A stretch of DNA of 64,000 nt from assembly GCA_964023205.1 (NCBI GenBank), contig OZ026835.1, positions 23,015,817-23,079,816 on the forward strand. Direction: 5' to 3'. The notes under the pieces were generated by a model. It did not search any database. It was given only the letters and a program-made list of their open reading frames with translations, and had not been told where the DNA came from. The DNA comes from Lutraria lutraria. Its lineage: Eukaryota; Mollusca; Bivalvia; Venerida; Mactridae. This document shows, one piece after another, positions 33,901 to 47,089 of the stretch (within the stretch, counting starts at the first letter, position 1; each line of letters begins with the position of its first letter). The position numbers and the translations under genes are program-made.

Positions 33901-36900
33901 GCCTGGTATATATTCATTTTAAGCTTTTAACTATTTTAACCTTTATCATTATACTGTTTTACTCTTTTAATATCTTATGCTTTTAAACGTTTAACCGTTT
34001 TAGCCTTGTATATATTCATTTTAAACTTTTAACTATTTTAACCTTTTATCATTTTACTGTTTTACTCTTTTAATATATTATGCTAAACCTTTTAACCATT
34101 TTAATCTTGTATATACCCTTTTAAACTTTTAACCATTTTAACCTTTTATCATTTTACTGTTTTATTCTTTTAATATCTTATGCTTTTAAACTTTTAACCA
34201 TTTTAATCTTGTATATATCCTTTTAAACTTTTAACCATTTTATTATTTTACTGTTTTACTCTTTTAATATATTATGCTTTTAAGCTTTTAACTATTTTAA
34301 TCTTGTATATACCCTTTTAATCTTTTAACCATTTTAACCTTTTATCATTTTACAGTTTTATTCTTTTAATATCTTATGCTTTTAAACGTTTAACCATTTT
34401 AGCCTTGTATATATTCATTTAAAACTTTTAACCATTTTAACCTTTTATCATTTTACTGTTTTACTCTTTTAACATATTATGCTTTTAAACTTTTAACCAT
34501 TTTAATCTTGTATATATCCTTTTTAACTTTTAACCATTTTTATCTTGTATTTATCTTTTTTAAATATCTTATGCTTTTAAACTTTTAACCATTTTATCTT
34601 GTATATATTCTTTTAAATTTTTAAACATTTAACCCTTTTATCATTTTACTGTTTTACTCTTTTAATATCTTATGCTTTTAAGCTTTTAACCATTTTAATA
34701 TTGTATATATCCTTTTAAACTTTTAACCATTTTATTATTTTACTCTTTTAATATCTTATGCTTTTAAACTTTTAACCATTTTAGCCTTGTATATATTCAT
34801 TTTAAGCTATTAACTATTTTAACCTAATATCATTATACTGTTTTACTCTTTTAATATCTTATGCTTTTAAACGTTTATAACCATTTTAATCTTGTATATA
34901 TTCATTTTAAACTTTTAACCATTTTAACCTTTTATCATTTTACTGTTTTACTCTTTTAACATATTATGCTTTTAAACTTTTAACCATTTTAATCTTGTAT
35001 ATATCCTTTTTAACTTTTAACCATTTTTATCTTGTATATATCTTTTTTAAATATCTTATGCTTTTAAACTTTTAACCATTTTATCTTGTATATATTCTTT
35101 TAAATTTTTAAACATTTTACCCTTTTATCATTTTACTGTTTTACTCTTTTAATATCTTATGCTTTTAAGCTTTTAACCATTTTAATATTGTATATATCCT
35201 TTTAAACTTTTAACCATTTTATTATTTTACTCTTTTAATTTCTTATGCTTTTAAACTTTTAACCATTTTAGCCTTGTATATATTCATTTTAAGCTATTAA
35301 CTATTTTAACCTTTTATCATTATACTGTTTTACTCTTTTAATATCTTATGCTTTTAAACGTTTATAACCATTTTAATCTTGTATATATTCATTTTAAACT
35401 TTTAACCATTTTAACCTTTTATCATTTTACTGTTTTACTCTTTTAACATATTATGCTTTTAAACTTTTAACCACTTTAATCTTGTATATATCCTTTTTAA
35501 CTTTTAACCATTTTTATCTTGTATATATCTTTTTTAAATATCTTATGCTTTTAAACTTTTAACCATTTTATCTTGTATATATTCTTTTAAATTTTTAAAC
35601 ATTTTACCCTTTATCCATTTTACTGTTTTACTCTTTTAATATCTTATGCTTTTAAGCTTTTAACCATTTTAATATTGTATATATCCTTTTAAACTTTTAA
35701 CCATTTTATTATTTTACTCTTTTAATATCTTATGCTTTTAAACTTTTAACCATTTTAGCCTTGTATATATTCATTTTAAGCTATTAACTATTTTAACCTT
35801 TTATCATTATACTGTTTTACTCTTTTAATATCTTATGCTTTTAAACGTTTATAACCATTTTAATCTTGTATATATTCATTTTAAACTTTTAACCATTTTA
35901 ACCTTTTATCATTTTACTGTTTTACTCTTTTAATATCTTATGCTTTTAAGCTTTTAACCATTTTAATTTTGTATATACCCGTTTGAACTTTTAACCATTT
36001 TAATCTCGCATATATCCTTTTAAACTTTTAACCATTTTAACCTTTTATCATTTTACTGTTTTATTCTTTTAATATCTTATGCTTTAAAACTTTTAACCAT
36101 TTTATTATTTTACTCTTTTACTCTTTTAATATCTTATGCTTTTAAACTTTTAACCATTTTAGCCTTGTATATATTCATTTTAAACTTTTAACCATTTTAA
36201 CCTTTTATCATTTTACTGTTTTATTCTTTTAATATCTTATGCTTTAAAACTTTTAACCATTTTATTATTTTACTCTTTTACTCTTTTAATATATTATGCT
36301 TTTAAGCTTTTAACTATTTTAATCTTGTATATACCCTTTTAAACTTTTAACCATTTTAACCTTTTATCGTTTTACTGTTTTACTCTTTTAATATCTTATA
36401 CTTTTAAACGTTTAACCATTTTAGCCTTGTATATATTCATTTAAAACGTTTAACTATTTTAACCTTTTATCATTTTACTGTTTTACTCTTTTAATATATT
36501 ATGCTAAACCTTTTAACCATTTTAATCTTGTATATACCCGTTTGAACTTTTAACCATTTTAATCTCGCATATATCCTTTTAAACTTTTAACCATTTTAAC
36601 CTTTTATCATTTTACTGTTTTATTCTTTTAATATCTTATGCTTTAAAACTTTTAGCCATTTCATTATTTTACTCTTTTACTCTTTTTATATCTTATGCTT
36701 TTAAACTTTTAACCATTTTAACCTTTTATCATTTTACAGTTTTATTCTTTTAATATCTTATGCTTTTAAACTTTTAACCATTTTAATCTTGTATATATCC
36801 TTTTAAACTTTTAACCATTTTATTATTTTACTGTTTTACTCTTTTAATATATTATGCTTTTAAGCTTTTAGCTATTTTAATCTTGTATATACCCTTTTAA

Positions 36901-39900
36901 TCTTTTAACCATTTTAACCTTTTATCATTTTACAGTTTTATTCTTTTAATATCTTATGCTTTTAAACGTTTAACCATTTTAGCCTTGTATATATTCATTT
37001 AAAACTTTTAACCATTTTAACCTTTTATCATTTTACTGTTTTATTCTTTTAATATCTTATGCTTTTAAACGTTTAACCATTTTAGCCTTGTATATATTCA
37101 TTTAAAACTTTTAACCATTTTAACCTTTTATCATTTTACTGTTTTACTCTTTTAACATATTATGCTTTTAAACTTTTAACCATTTTAATCTTGTATATAT
37201 CCTTTTTAACTTTTAACCCTTTTTATCTTGTATATATCTTTTTTAAATATCTTATGCTTTTAAACTTTTAACCATTTTATCTTGTATATATTCTTTTAAA
37301 TTTTTAAACATTTTACCCTTTTATCATTTTACTGTTTTACTCTTTTAATATCTTATGCTTTTAAGCTTTTAACCATTTTAATATTGTATATATCCTTTTA
37401 AACTTTTAACCATTTTATTATTTTACTCTTTTAATATCTTATGCTTTTAAACTTTTAACCATTTTAGCCTTGTATATATTCATTTTAAGCTATTAACTAT
37501 TTTAACCTTTTATCATTATACTGTTTTACTCTTTTAATATCTTATGCTTTTAAACGTTTATAACCATTTTAATCTTGTATATATTCATTTTAAACTTTTA
37601 ACCATTTTAACCTTTTATCATTTTACTGTTTTACTCTTTTAACATATTATGCTTTTAAACTTTTAACCATTTTAATCTTGTATATATCCTTTTTAACTTT
37701 TAACCATTTTTATCTTGTATATATCTTTTTTAAATATCTTATGCTTTTAAACTTTTAACCATTTTATCTTGTATATATTCTTTTAAATTTTTAAACATTT
37801 TACCCTTTTATCATTTTACTGTTTTACTCTTTTAATATCTTATGCTTTTAAGCTTTTAACCATTTTAATATTGTATATATCCTTTTAAACTTTTAACCAT
37901 TTTATTATTTTACTCTTTTAATATCTTATGCTTTTAAACTTTTAACCATTTTAGCCTTGTATATATTCATTTTAAGCTATTAACTATTTTAACCTTTTAT
38001 CATTATACTGTTTTATTCTTTTAATATCTTATGCTTTTAAACGTTTATAACCATTTTAATCTTGTATATATTCATTTTAAACTTTTAACCATTTTAACCT
38101 TTTATCATTTTACTGTTTTACTCTTTTAATATCTTATGCTTTTAAGCTTTTAACCATTTTAATTTTGTATATACCCGTTTGAACTTTTAACCATTTTAAT
38201 CTCGCATATATCCTTTTAAACTTTTAACCATTTTAACATTTTATCATTTTACTGTTTTATTCTTTTAATGTCTTATGCTTTAAAACTTTTAACCATTTTA
38301 TTATTTTACTCTTTTACTCTTTTAATATCTTATGCTTTTAAACTTTTAACCATTTTAGCCTTGTATATATTCATTTTAAACTTTTAACCATTTTAACCTT
38401 TTATCATTTTACTGTTTTATTCTTTTAATATCTTATGCTTTAAAACTTTTAACCATTTTATTATTTTACTCTTTTACTCTTTTAATATATTATGCTTTTA
38501 AGCTTTTAACTATTTTAATCTTGTATATACCCTTTTAAACTTTTAACCATTTTAACCTTTTATCATTTTACTGTTTTACTCTTTTAATATCTTATGCTTT
38601 TAAACGTTTAACCATTTTAGCCTTGTATATATTCATTTAAAACGTTTAACTATTTTAACCTTTTATCATTTTACTGTTTTACTCTTTTAATATATTATGC
38701 TAAACCTTTTAACCATTTTAATCTTGTATATACCCGTTTGAACTTTTAACCATTTTAATCTCGCATATATCCTTTTAAACTTTTAACCATTTTAACCTTT
38801 TATCATTTTACTGTTTTATTCTTTTAATATCTTATGCTTTAAAACTTTTAACCATTTTATTATTTTACTCTTTTACTCTTTTAATATCTCATGCTTTTAA
38901 AATTTTAACCATTTTAGCCTTGTATATATTCATTTTAAACTTTTAACCATTTTAACCTTTTATCATTTTACTGTTTTATTCTTTTAATATCTTATGCTTT
39001 AACATTTTTAACCTTTTATCATTTTACTGTTTTACTCTTTTAATATATTATGCTAAACCTTTTAACCATTTTAATCTTGTATATACCCTTTTAAACTTTT
39101 AACCATTTTAACCTTTTATCATTTTACAGTTTTATTCTTTTAATATCTTATGCTTTTAAACTTTTAACCATTTTAATCTTGTATATATCCTTTTAAACTT
39201 TTAACCATTTTATTATTTTACTGTTTTACTCTTTTAATATATTATGCTTTTAAGCTTTTAACTATTTTAATCTTGTATATACCCTTTTAATCTTTTAACC
39301 ATTTTAACCTTTTATCATTTTACAGTTTTATTCTTTTAATATCTTATGCTTTTAAACTTTTAACCATTTTAATCTTGTATATATCCTTTTAAACTTTTAA
39401 CCATTTTATTATTTTATCATTTTACTGTTTTAGTCTTTTAATATCTTATGCTTTTAAACGTTTACTCATTTTAGCCTTGTATATATTCATTTAAAACTTT
39501 AAACCATTTTAACCTTTTATCATTTTACTGTTTTACTCTTTTAACATATTATGCTTTTAAACTTTTAACCATTTTAATCTTGTATATATCCTTTTTAACT
39601 TTTAACCATTTTAACCTTTTTTAATTTTACTGTTTTTATTCTTTTAGTATCTTATGCTTTTAAACTTTTAGCCATTTTAGCCTTGTATATATTCATTTTA
39701 AATTTTTAACCATTTTTATCTTGTATATATCTTTTTTAAATATCTTATGCTTTTAAAGTTTTAACCATTTTAATCTTGTATATATTCTTTTAAATTTTTA
39801 AACATTTTACCCTTTTATCATTTTACTGTTTTACTCTTTTAATATCTTATGCTTTTAAGCTTTTAACCATTTTAATATTGTATATACCCTTTTAAACTTT

Positions 39901-40765
39901 TAACCATTTTAACGTTTTATCATTTTATCATTTTACTGTTTTATTCTTTTAATATCTTATGCTTTTAAGCTTTTAACCATTTTAATCTTGTATATATTCC
40001 TTTAAACTTTTAACCATTTTAGCCTTTTAATAATTTTACTGTTTTACTCATTTAATATCTTATGCATTTAAACTTTTAACAATTTTAATCTTGTATATAT
40101 CCTTTTAAACTTTTAACCATTTTAATCTTGTATATATCCTTTTTAACTTTTAATCATTTTAATATTTTATCATTTTGCTGTTTTACTCTTTTAATATTTT
40201 ATGCTTTTAAACTTTTAACCATTTTAGCCTTGTATATATTCATTTTAGACTTTTAACCATTTTAACCTTTTATCATTTTACTGTTTTACTCTGTTTTACT
40301 ACTGTAATATCTTATGCTTTTAAACTTTTAACCATTTTAATCTTGTATATATCTTTTTTAAATATCTTATGCTTTTAAACTTTTAACCATTTTAATCTTG
40401 TATATACCCTTTTAAACTTTTAACCATTTTAACCTTTTATCATTTTACTGTTTTACTCTTTAGATATCTTATGCCTTTAAACTTTTAACCATTTTAATCT
40501 TGTATATATCTTTTTTAAATATCTTATGCTTTTAAACTTTTAACCTTTTTAATCTTGTATATATCCTATTAAACTTTTAATCATTTTAATATTTTATCAT
40601 TTTACTTTTTTATTCTTTATATATCTTATGCTTTTAAACTTTTAAACATTTTAACCTTTTATCATTTTACTGTTTTACTATTTTAAAATCTTATGCTTTT
40701 AAACTTTTAACCATTTTATTCTTGTATATATACTTTTAAACTTCTAACCTTTTTAATATTTTTCT
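30950..40765. repeat. 9.8-kb T-rich satellite-like array with higher-order structure
   Basis: The array is made of about 95-150-bp modules that combine TTTTAAACTTTTAACCATTT, CTTGTATATATCC or GTATATATTCATT, CCTTTTATCATTTTACTG and CTCTTTTAATATCTTATGC. The plus strand is almost free of G. Higher-order copies are visible: the marker TTTTAACATATTATGC recurs at 34471, 34958 and 35445 (487-bp steps) and again at 37154 and 37641. Five markers (for example TATACCCGTTTG at 35976/38172 and 36535/38731, and TGCTAAACC at 36502/38698) have an exact 2,196-bp offset. No coding frame survives. Confidence 0.95.
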
Positions 40766-40833
40766 CACTTTATCTATTTGGTTTTCTTTCACCTATTTTT
40801 GTTTCTTGTCTTGATTCATTGCCTTCAGTCATT

Positions 40834-41802
40834 AGGAGTTCATGTTTGCAGCCCACGTTCTTGCCGACGAATCTAGGGTACATTACTGCAGTCCACAAAC
40901 TGATTGATGATTTTGGAGTTCATATCTGTAGGTCAGGTCTCATTGATTAACCTGGATTTCATTTTCGCAGTCCAATGCTCTCACTTTATAAGGAGACATT
41001 CCTGCTGAAACATGATTATCACGGGTGCGTTTTTGTGGCATGTCTTGTAGTGTTGTTCTTTTTGATGAGTCTAGAGTTTGTCCTGTAAACCTTGTTACTC
41101 ACTGACGAGTCTATAGTCCAGTACTGCAGACTACAATTTTTCTGATTTATCAAGTTAGGAGTTCATGTTTGCAGCCCACGTTCTTGCTGACGAATCTAGG
41201 GTACATAACTGCAGTCCACAAACTGATTGACGACTTGGGAGTTCATATCTGTAGGTCAGGTCTCATTGATTAACCTGGATTTCATCTTCGCAGTCCAATG
41301 CTCTCACTTTTTAAGGAGACATTCCTGCTGAAACATGATTATCACGGGTGCGTTTTTGTGGCATGTCTTGTAGTGTTGTTCTTTTTAATGAGTCTGGAGT
41401 TTGTCCTGTAAACCTTGTTACTCACTGACGAGTCTATAGTCCAGTACTGCAGACTACAGATTTTCTGATTTATCAAGTTAGGAGTTCATGTTTGCAGCCC
41501 ACGTTCTTGCTGACGAATCTAGGGTACATAACTGCAGTCCACAAACTGATTGATGATTTGGGAGTTCATATCTGTAGGTCATGTCTCATTGATTAACCTG
41601 GATTTCATCTTCGCAGTCCAATGCTCTCACTTTATAAGGAGACATTCCTGCTGAAACATGATTATCACGGGTGCGTTTTTGTGGCATGTCTTGTAGTGTT
41701 GTTCTTTTTAATGAGTCTGGAGTTTGTCCTGTAAATCTTGTTACTCACTGACGAGTCTATAGTTCAGTACTGCAGACTACAGATTTTTCTGATTTATCAA
41801 GC
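40834..41802. repeat. three tandem 323-bp units
   Basis: AGGAGTTCATGTTTGCAGCC starts units at 40834, 41157 and 41480, exactly 323 bp apart. The copies differ at only a few sites. The unit is far less AT-rich than the neighbouring array. Inside it, shorter motifs ending in GCAGTCCA or GCAGCCCA recur roughly every 60 bp, so the unit may itself have grown from a smaller repeat. Confidence 0.9.
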
Positions 41803-42162
41803 ATTGTGCCTTATTGTCAATGGTCAAAGTTATGGAATTCTACTATTCTAGTAGTTTAAATCTGGTATTCTATAACGGTATATTGTTTCTTGTCTCGAAT
41901 CATTATGAAGTCATGATCTGACTCGTAATGCAATATCAAATATTTGTTTTGTCAAAAAAAATTCAAAAGCTTCTAAGTAAAATCAAATCAAAAACTCAAA
42001 CATTTTAACTGATATGATAATAATGATACTTTGGGAGCAGTATTTAAAGTGTTTTTTGAGGTTTTTATGTATCAGGGTAGGAACGGTAACTCTGGACAGA
42101 AAGTAAAATTAAGATTATTTATTGTAATCTATCAGCATTAATAACAATTTTTCAAATTTCAG
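41803..42162. other. end of presumed intron
   Basis: Nothing notable. It ends in the acceptor ACAATTTTTCAAATTTCAG. Confidence 0.35.
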
Positions 42163-42207
42163 GAAGAATCTTTTGAGAAACTCCAGGAATGTTTGGAGCA
42201 GCAATGA
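42163..42207 (+). CDS. candidate terminal exon
   Basis: After a strong acceptor the phase-0 frame reads EESFEKLQECLEQQ and stops at TGA (42205-42207). This is an amphipathic coiled-coil-like end. If instead it is spliced directly from the 30886 donor (phase 1), only three codons precede a stop. Either way the open frame ends here. A consensus poly(A) signal lies about 770 bp downstream, which would make 42208-42995 a 3' UTR. The product is unknown. Confidence 0.4.
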   Translation, partial: EESFEKLQECLEQQ

Positions 42208-44586
42208 CGATTAATGGACACAATGGACTGTGTTTACAACTCATTGATGACGCAGGGCGTCAAGTTTTCTAAAAATTCCTATGTATTCCTATAATTTGGT
42301 GTCATTGCTAAATAATCCTATATTTCGGTAAAAATACTATATTTTCAAGAAATTCCTGTTAATTCCTGTATTTCAAATGAAATAAGCAAGAAATATATTA
42401 TTCTCAGTCAAACTAAATCATGCATGTTTCAAACATTATTATTCCGTCCGTCTGTCCGCATACAATATCGCATGTTTGTGGAGCGAACTACTTCCACATT
42501 CTTTAAGCGATTGTTATGAGACTTGAAATACTTTATCATCATAAAGTGTAGATGTGCAAGACACAATTTTCAAGCCCAGAGATACACTCATCCAGAGTTA
42601 TGCGCCCTTGAACTTAGCTGTATAGTGTACTATCGCGTTCTTAGTGTCAAGGCGGCGGCGGGGGTGTAATTCACCTATCTTACAAAGCTCTAGTTGGCCA
42701 TGTGTTAATAAATATGCAATATTTACTTCTTAATACACATTTCTTTCCGCAACATGAGCACCATGTGTTTAGTTATGATTATTGAAAGTGTTATTATGTA
42801 TACCTGTATTCAGAGGATTGTTCTGTATGTTGTGCAATTTTGCACTATGTTCTATGTAGTTTAACACAACAAAAATAGATCTACATATATGTATAGATAT
42901 GTGTATCGTTCAATATCTGTTTCTAGGCATTCAAGTTTTATTTACACATAATGTCATGACTTTGTTGTACAAAAATAAAACAATCTTTAAAAAGAATTAT
43001 TTTGTTGTGAATTATATTTGAATTTACAATTTATTTCATCTACATAAGTGTTTTTGCTGCTAAGTACTAGTTTCGATACCATCTATGGTTTAACCAACAG
43101 AACCATTACTTGTAGAGATGTTGTCTGGTGATCTTTTCAAAACAATGTTAACTCACTAATAGGCTGCACTCAGAAAAAAGATAATGTATCTAGTATAAAG
43201 AGATCAAAATACCAAGTCAAATACACGTACAAATACATATTGATATGTTCAGACGTATATGAAGAAACAATAATATACATTATGACGTTCAACAAAGTCA
43301 AAATAAAAAATGAATATGAATGAATATACCCATGTTCAATCCTACTTTCTGGTTGTTAATGTGCAAACATGTCTATGGAAAATCATCCATGAAAAGGAAT
43401 TGATATAAGCAATACTTGCTTGTTTTCTAATCCATCTGTATATAATTGTATTTGTATTTGCGCTTCTGTACATTTGTTTCTTGAATAGCATATGTTTAAA
43501 CTAACGAATGAAGAATGGTGAATAATGATGAGATTGTCGTCATTGTTGCTCATTAAAATCCACAATAAACTCAACGCTCCAGTGCCTAGAAATCCATGCC
43601 TAACTTGTGCAGATGAATAGGATAAATAAACAGATCATTGATTTATGTAAATCAGTAATATATTCTGATGCAAAGGGTTTGCTATGTGATTTTACCAAAC
43701 GTATTACAATGAACAGAATTTATGCTTCCACATATATTTTTATGTCAAATAGAGCTGCAAATATTACCGTATATCAGAGACAGCGGCTTAAAATTAATAT
43801 AAACAGACTTGTTAAGGAATACTATTTTCAATGAAATTATCATAGTCTTCAGCTAATTGATAATTTTCACCTGTGCAATGAACAGTTTTATTTTGATGAC
43901 CTTTCTTGCTTGAATTGTAGTTTCATAATCAATTTTACTAATGTAAGGTAGACAGTCATTTAAAGCTCAAACTGAAAAGACACGAGTGTCTAAAGCGGGT
44001 GGGGTATGGTAAGAATTAAAAAGTAAGAATAGGCTTACATTTCAGTAAAAGAAATGAATGTAATTTCAAGTCATATTAGCACTGAAAGGAATGTTGACAA
44101 GAATGGAGAAAAAAAGGATAAAATGTCAAAGCTAATGTGGATATAAGAACAAATTTTCGCGTACATTCAAACACAAAAATAATTTCATATTTCAAAAAAG
44201 TATTATGCACTACACAATGTCAAAACATTTATCAATGTTGTGCGAGTGAAATTTATTTGAAATAATTAGAATTAACACTACTAAGTTCATTTTATTACAT
44301 ACACCACCAGGTATAAACACGATCTGTTTTGCTCATGAAGTAGTACAGATTAAAAGATATGGTGGTCAAAAGTGCCATGGAACAAAACAGTCAATACATG
44401 TAGTTAGAATTTACCCTTGTTATTTAAAGTGTATCATATTTTCTGATAATTTTCATTTTAAGCTTAATGAGCCAGTTCTGTAACTTATCAAAATACATGT
44501 CAGTTACAATAATCACAAATTCAATATTCGTTTATAGTATTTATTAATCAATTTTATATATCAAGGATCAATGAAATAACAATAAA
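42208..44586. other. presumed 3' UTR then intergenic DNA, with an old repeat
   Basis: At about 42434-42715 there is dispersed-repeat-like DNA starting TTATTCCGTCCGTCTGTCCG and ending near GGCGGCGGCGGGGG. The rest is AT-rich, with only unsupported short frames. Confidence 0.35.
42974..42979 (+). promoter_or_regulatory. candidate poly(A) signal AATAAA
   Basis: AATAAA within GTACAAAAATAAAACAATC. It is followed about 25 bases later by T/G-rich sequence (ATTATTTTGTTGTG), a plausible cleavage context for the transcript ending in the 42163 exon. Confidence 0.4.
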
Positions 44587-44830
44587 CTAGAGGGCCAAGA
44601 TGGCCCTATAATCGTCTACTAGAAAAAAGAAGTTTATCAGTAGCTCGGTGAAAATTTGGTCCCTTCAGAATAGTATTTCCCGATATACTGTATATATATC
44701 ACATAGGCTATGCACACAATAAAACACGAGGTCATAGATCGGCCAAAAGGGATCATATCACAAAATCCCGAAAATGAACAGGGGAACTTAGTCAAAATAG
44801 TTATGTGTAAAAGTTTGGTTGAAATCCCTT
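44587..44830 (-). mobile_element. fragment of the hairpin-ended GTGAGC family
   Basis: It begins AGAGGGCCAAGATGGCCCTA, the terminal hairpin of the family in minus orientation, and continues with AT-richer sequence that lacks the 145-bp subrepeats. It is short or strongly diverged. Confidence 0.55.
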
Positions 44831-44932
44831 CAGAATTGTAGGAGAAGTTGCGTCCAGAAGAAATTGTGGAAGCTCGCCCTGCAACCTGCCCGCCTGTCAG
44901 TGCGCCGACATTCGCCAATAAAAAACTTTTAT

Positions 44933-45012
44933 TTTTGTAAATTACTTGAAAACAGCCCGGGTAATCTGAATTGTTTCAGATTACCCGGGCCGTTTTCAAG
45001 TAATTTACAAAA
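44933..45012. repeat. near-perfect 38-bp hairpin with 4-base loop
   Basis: 44933-44970 and 44975-45012 are inverted copies over 38 bp with a single mismatch, separated only by TTGT. The core GCCCGGGTAATCTGAA is GC-richer than its surroundings. There is no T run after it as in bacterial terminators, nor would that apply here. Confidence 0.95.
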
Positions 45013-46776
45013 GTCAATATTTGGACAAAATACGACCGAGGTATTAATGTTTGGGTAATATTACATGTGCAAAGTGCTAAATTGCCGAAAAAAACAATTC
45101 CTGACTTCGAGCTCCTATGGTATAGACTCCCCAAGTAATTATTTCAACTGGCCATGTGACTATTTTAATGTTTTATTTTGAAAGATGAGATTTGTGTCCC
45201 CTTAATCTCACTTATTCACTGTTGGTATTATTCTTTTATAATTTACTCAAATTATAGCAGTTTTATACCTCTTAATGGAGACTTATCCAATAGGACTGAT
45301 TTACTACATTTTTTTTCGATAGTAAGGAAGCATAGTACAAAAAAATCCAAAACACTTGATTAGATATTGAACTCGGAGAATTTACATGAATTTAGTTGAT
45401 TAATTCTTACTTATTAAACTGTTGATTTGTTTCTAATAACGAAACGGCTAAAGTGTTTGGTTATGTTGAAATTACAAATTCGTTAAATATTGTAATAACT
45501 ATCGTCTGCCTTATAACAGACATTCCCAACCCACTGAAACAAAACAAGCATTCCTACTTTGGTGTATTTACAATAAAAGTAAACTTTTAGTAAACACTAT
45601 GAGGTCATTACAAGTAAGTTTTGGGCTAAGACAGAGAAAGTCAGCAATAAACAACTTGCTTGAGTGAAGAACGAATCATTTTATTCTAACTTAGCCTCAG
45701 AAATTATATATACATGTACGTAACGATGTGTTTCTACATAAATATAAGGTAAAATTAGTCAAGATAAGTTCAGTATCGTATGATTTGTCAAAAGAAAAAC
45801 TAGAGTACAAAATCACCAAAACCTTTCTTGCTAAATGTTTTAAAAGTTAAAAGCAAGTACATAATTATGTAAAAGATTAATACTGCACTGTGCTGGAAGA
45901 AGCGAAACTGAAATAAGAAAAAAGGTTTTTGGTTTTTCCTTAACCTTCTTCTAAAAGTGGATACATGTAGCGTTTAAACATCTCATTACTAATGCCGTGG
46001 ACGTCTCTATCATATTTCGTCTATTGTATACCAGCCATAAAATGTGACCATCCGCAGATAAAGCCATATATTGGAACATAAGGAATGTGTTATCACATTA
46101 CGGATTGGCTGAACTAACCCATTGCCAGACCCAGCTATTCTAATAATTCTTCTTACACATATTGGTGACACAGATATATCACGGAACCGGTCAGGGTTGA
46201 GCTATTAAGTCTTGCACATAATGTCTTTGAATAATCTATTCACCCTTTGAAGAGAGTAGCGCGACAATTTTTTTGTTTCTAAAGAAGCTTAACAATAATC
46301 AAAGCCCTAAAGGTTCTGCCGTTGTTCGGAACTACGAATCAGTCAAAAGTTGAATTTCTTTTTAATGTGAAGTATTGGGCTGAGCTTTGGAAACCGAACG
46401 ATAAGTCAGGTTTCCATAGCCTTCACTCGACCAGAGCGCATGAATTTTTATGCAGATTAAAATACTATGCTTTTTTACATCCGTCATGTAATTCTTAAAT
46501 TGTTCCCGTTCCATCTGCTTTCAGTACTTTGATTTATGTTTCCCCATCTAATAACCAAATGTAGTTCAGCAATTAGCATGTATAGTCTGCATTACCTGCA
46601 CCTTTGTATTCTCAACTTATGCAGAATCTCATAATAGTCGAGGTTTTTTTTAATATAAAGGCCTTGTTTTTTATAGTGGCCGAGTTTTGTGTTCATAATG
46701 TTGTGTTGAACTGCATTTGAAGTGAAAACGCGCATAATATTGAATAGTTAATTAATCAGTCGTATTATCGACACAA
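45013..46776. other. non-genic stretch
   Basis: No exon, array or RNA gene supported. Confidence 0.35.
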
Positions 46777-46798
46777 TTATCTCGTAATTACGAGATAA
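46777..46798. repeat. 22-bp perfect palindrome
   Basis: TTATCTCGTAA is followed directly by its reverse complement TTACGAGATAA with no spacer. Confidence 0.9.
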
Positions 46799-47089
46799 AT
46801 AATTCCAAAAAAATATTTAATTGACACTATCCGGCTTTCGTACATGTATATAACCCTATAGATAGATATGTATATTGCCTCAAAAATTTACAAATTTCTG
46901 TTGTGAAAGATTTTAGTATTTCATTCACTGAAAAATTCTTGTGTTTTTCATTTAACCAACGCATATAAGCAAGTCCCGCATGAGAGTGGGAGATCCTAAC
47001 ATTGGCATTGGTTTTCAAATACTAGCAGTTTGCAGATATGTTAGTACTTTACACTATAGTATAAGGTCTTGCTAAGCTACGGACTCTGG

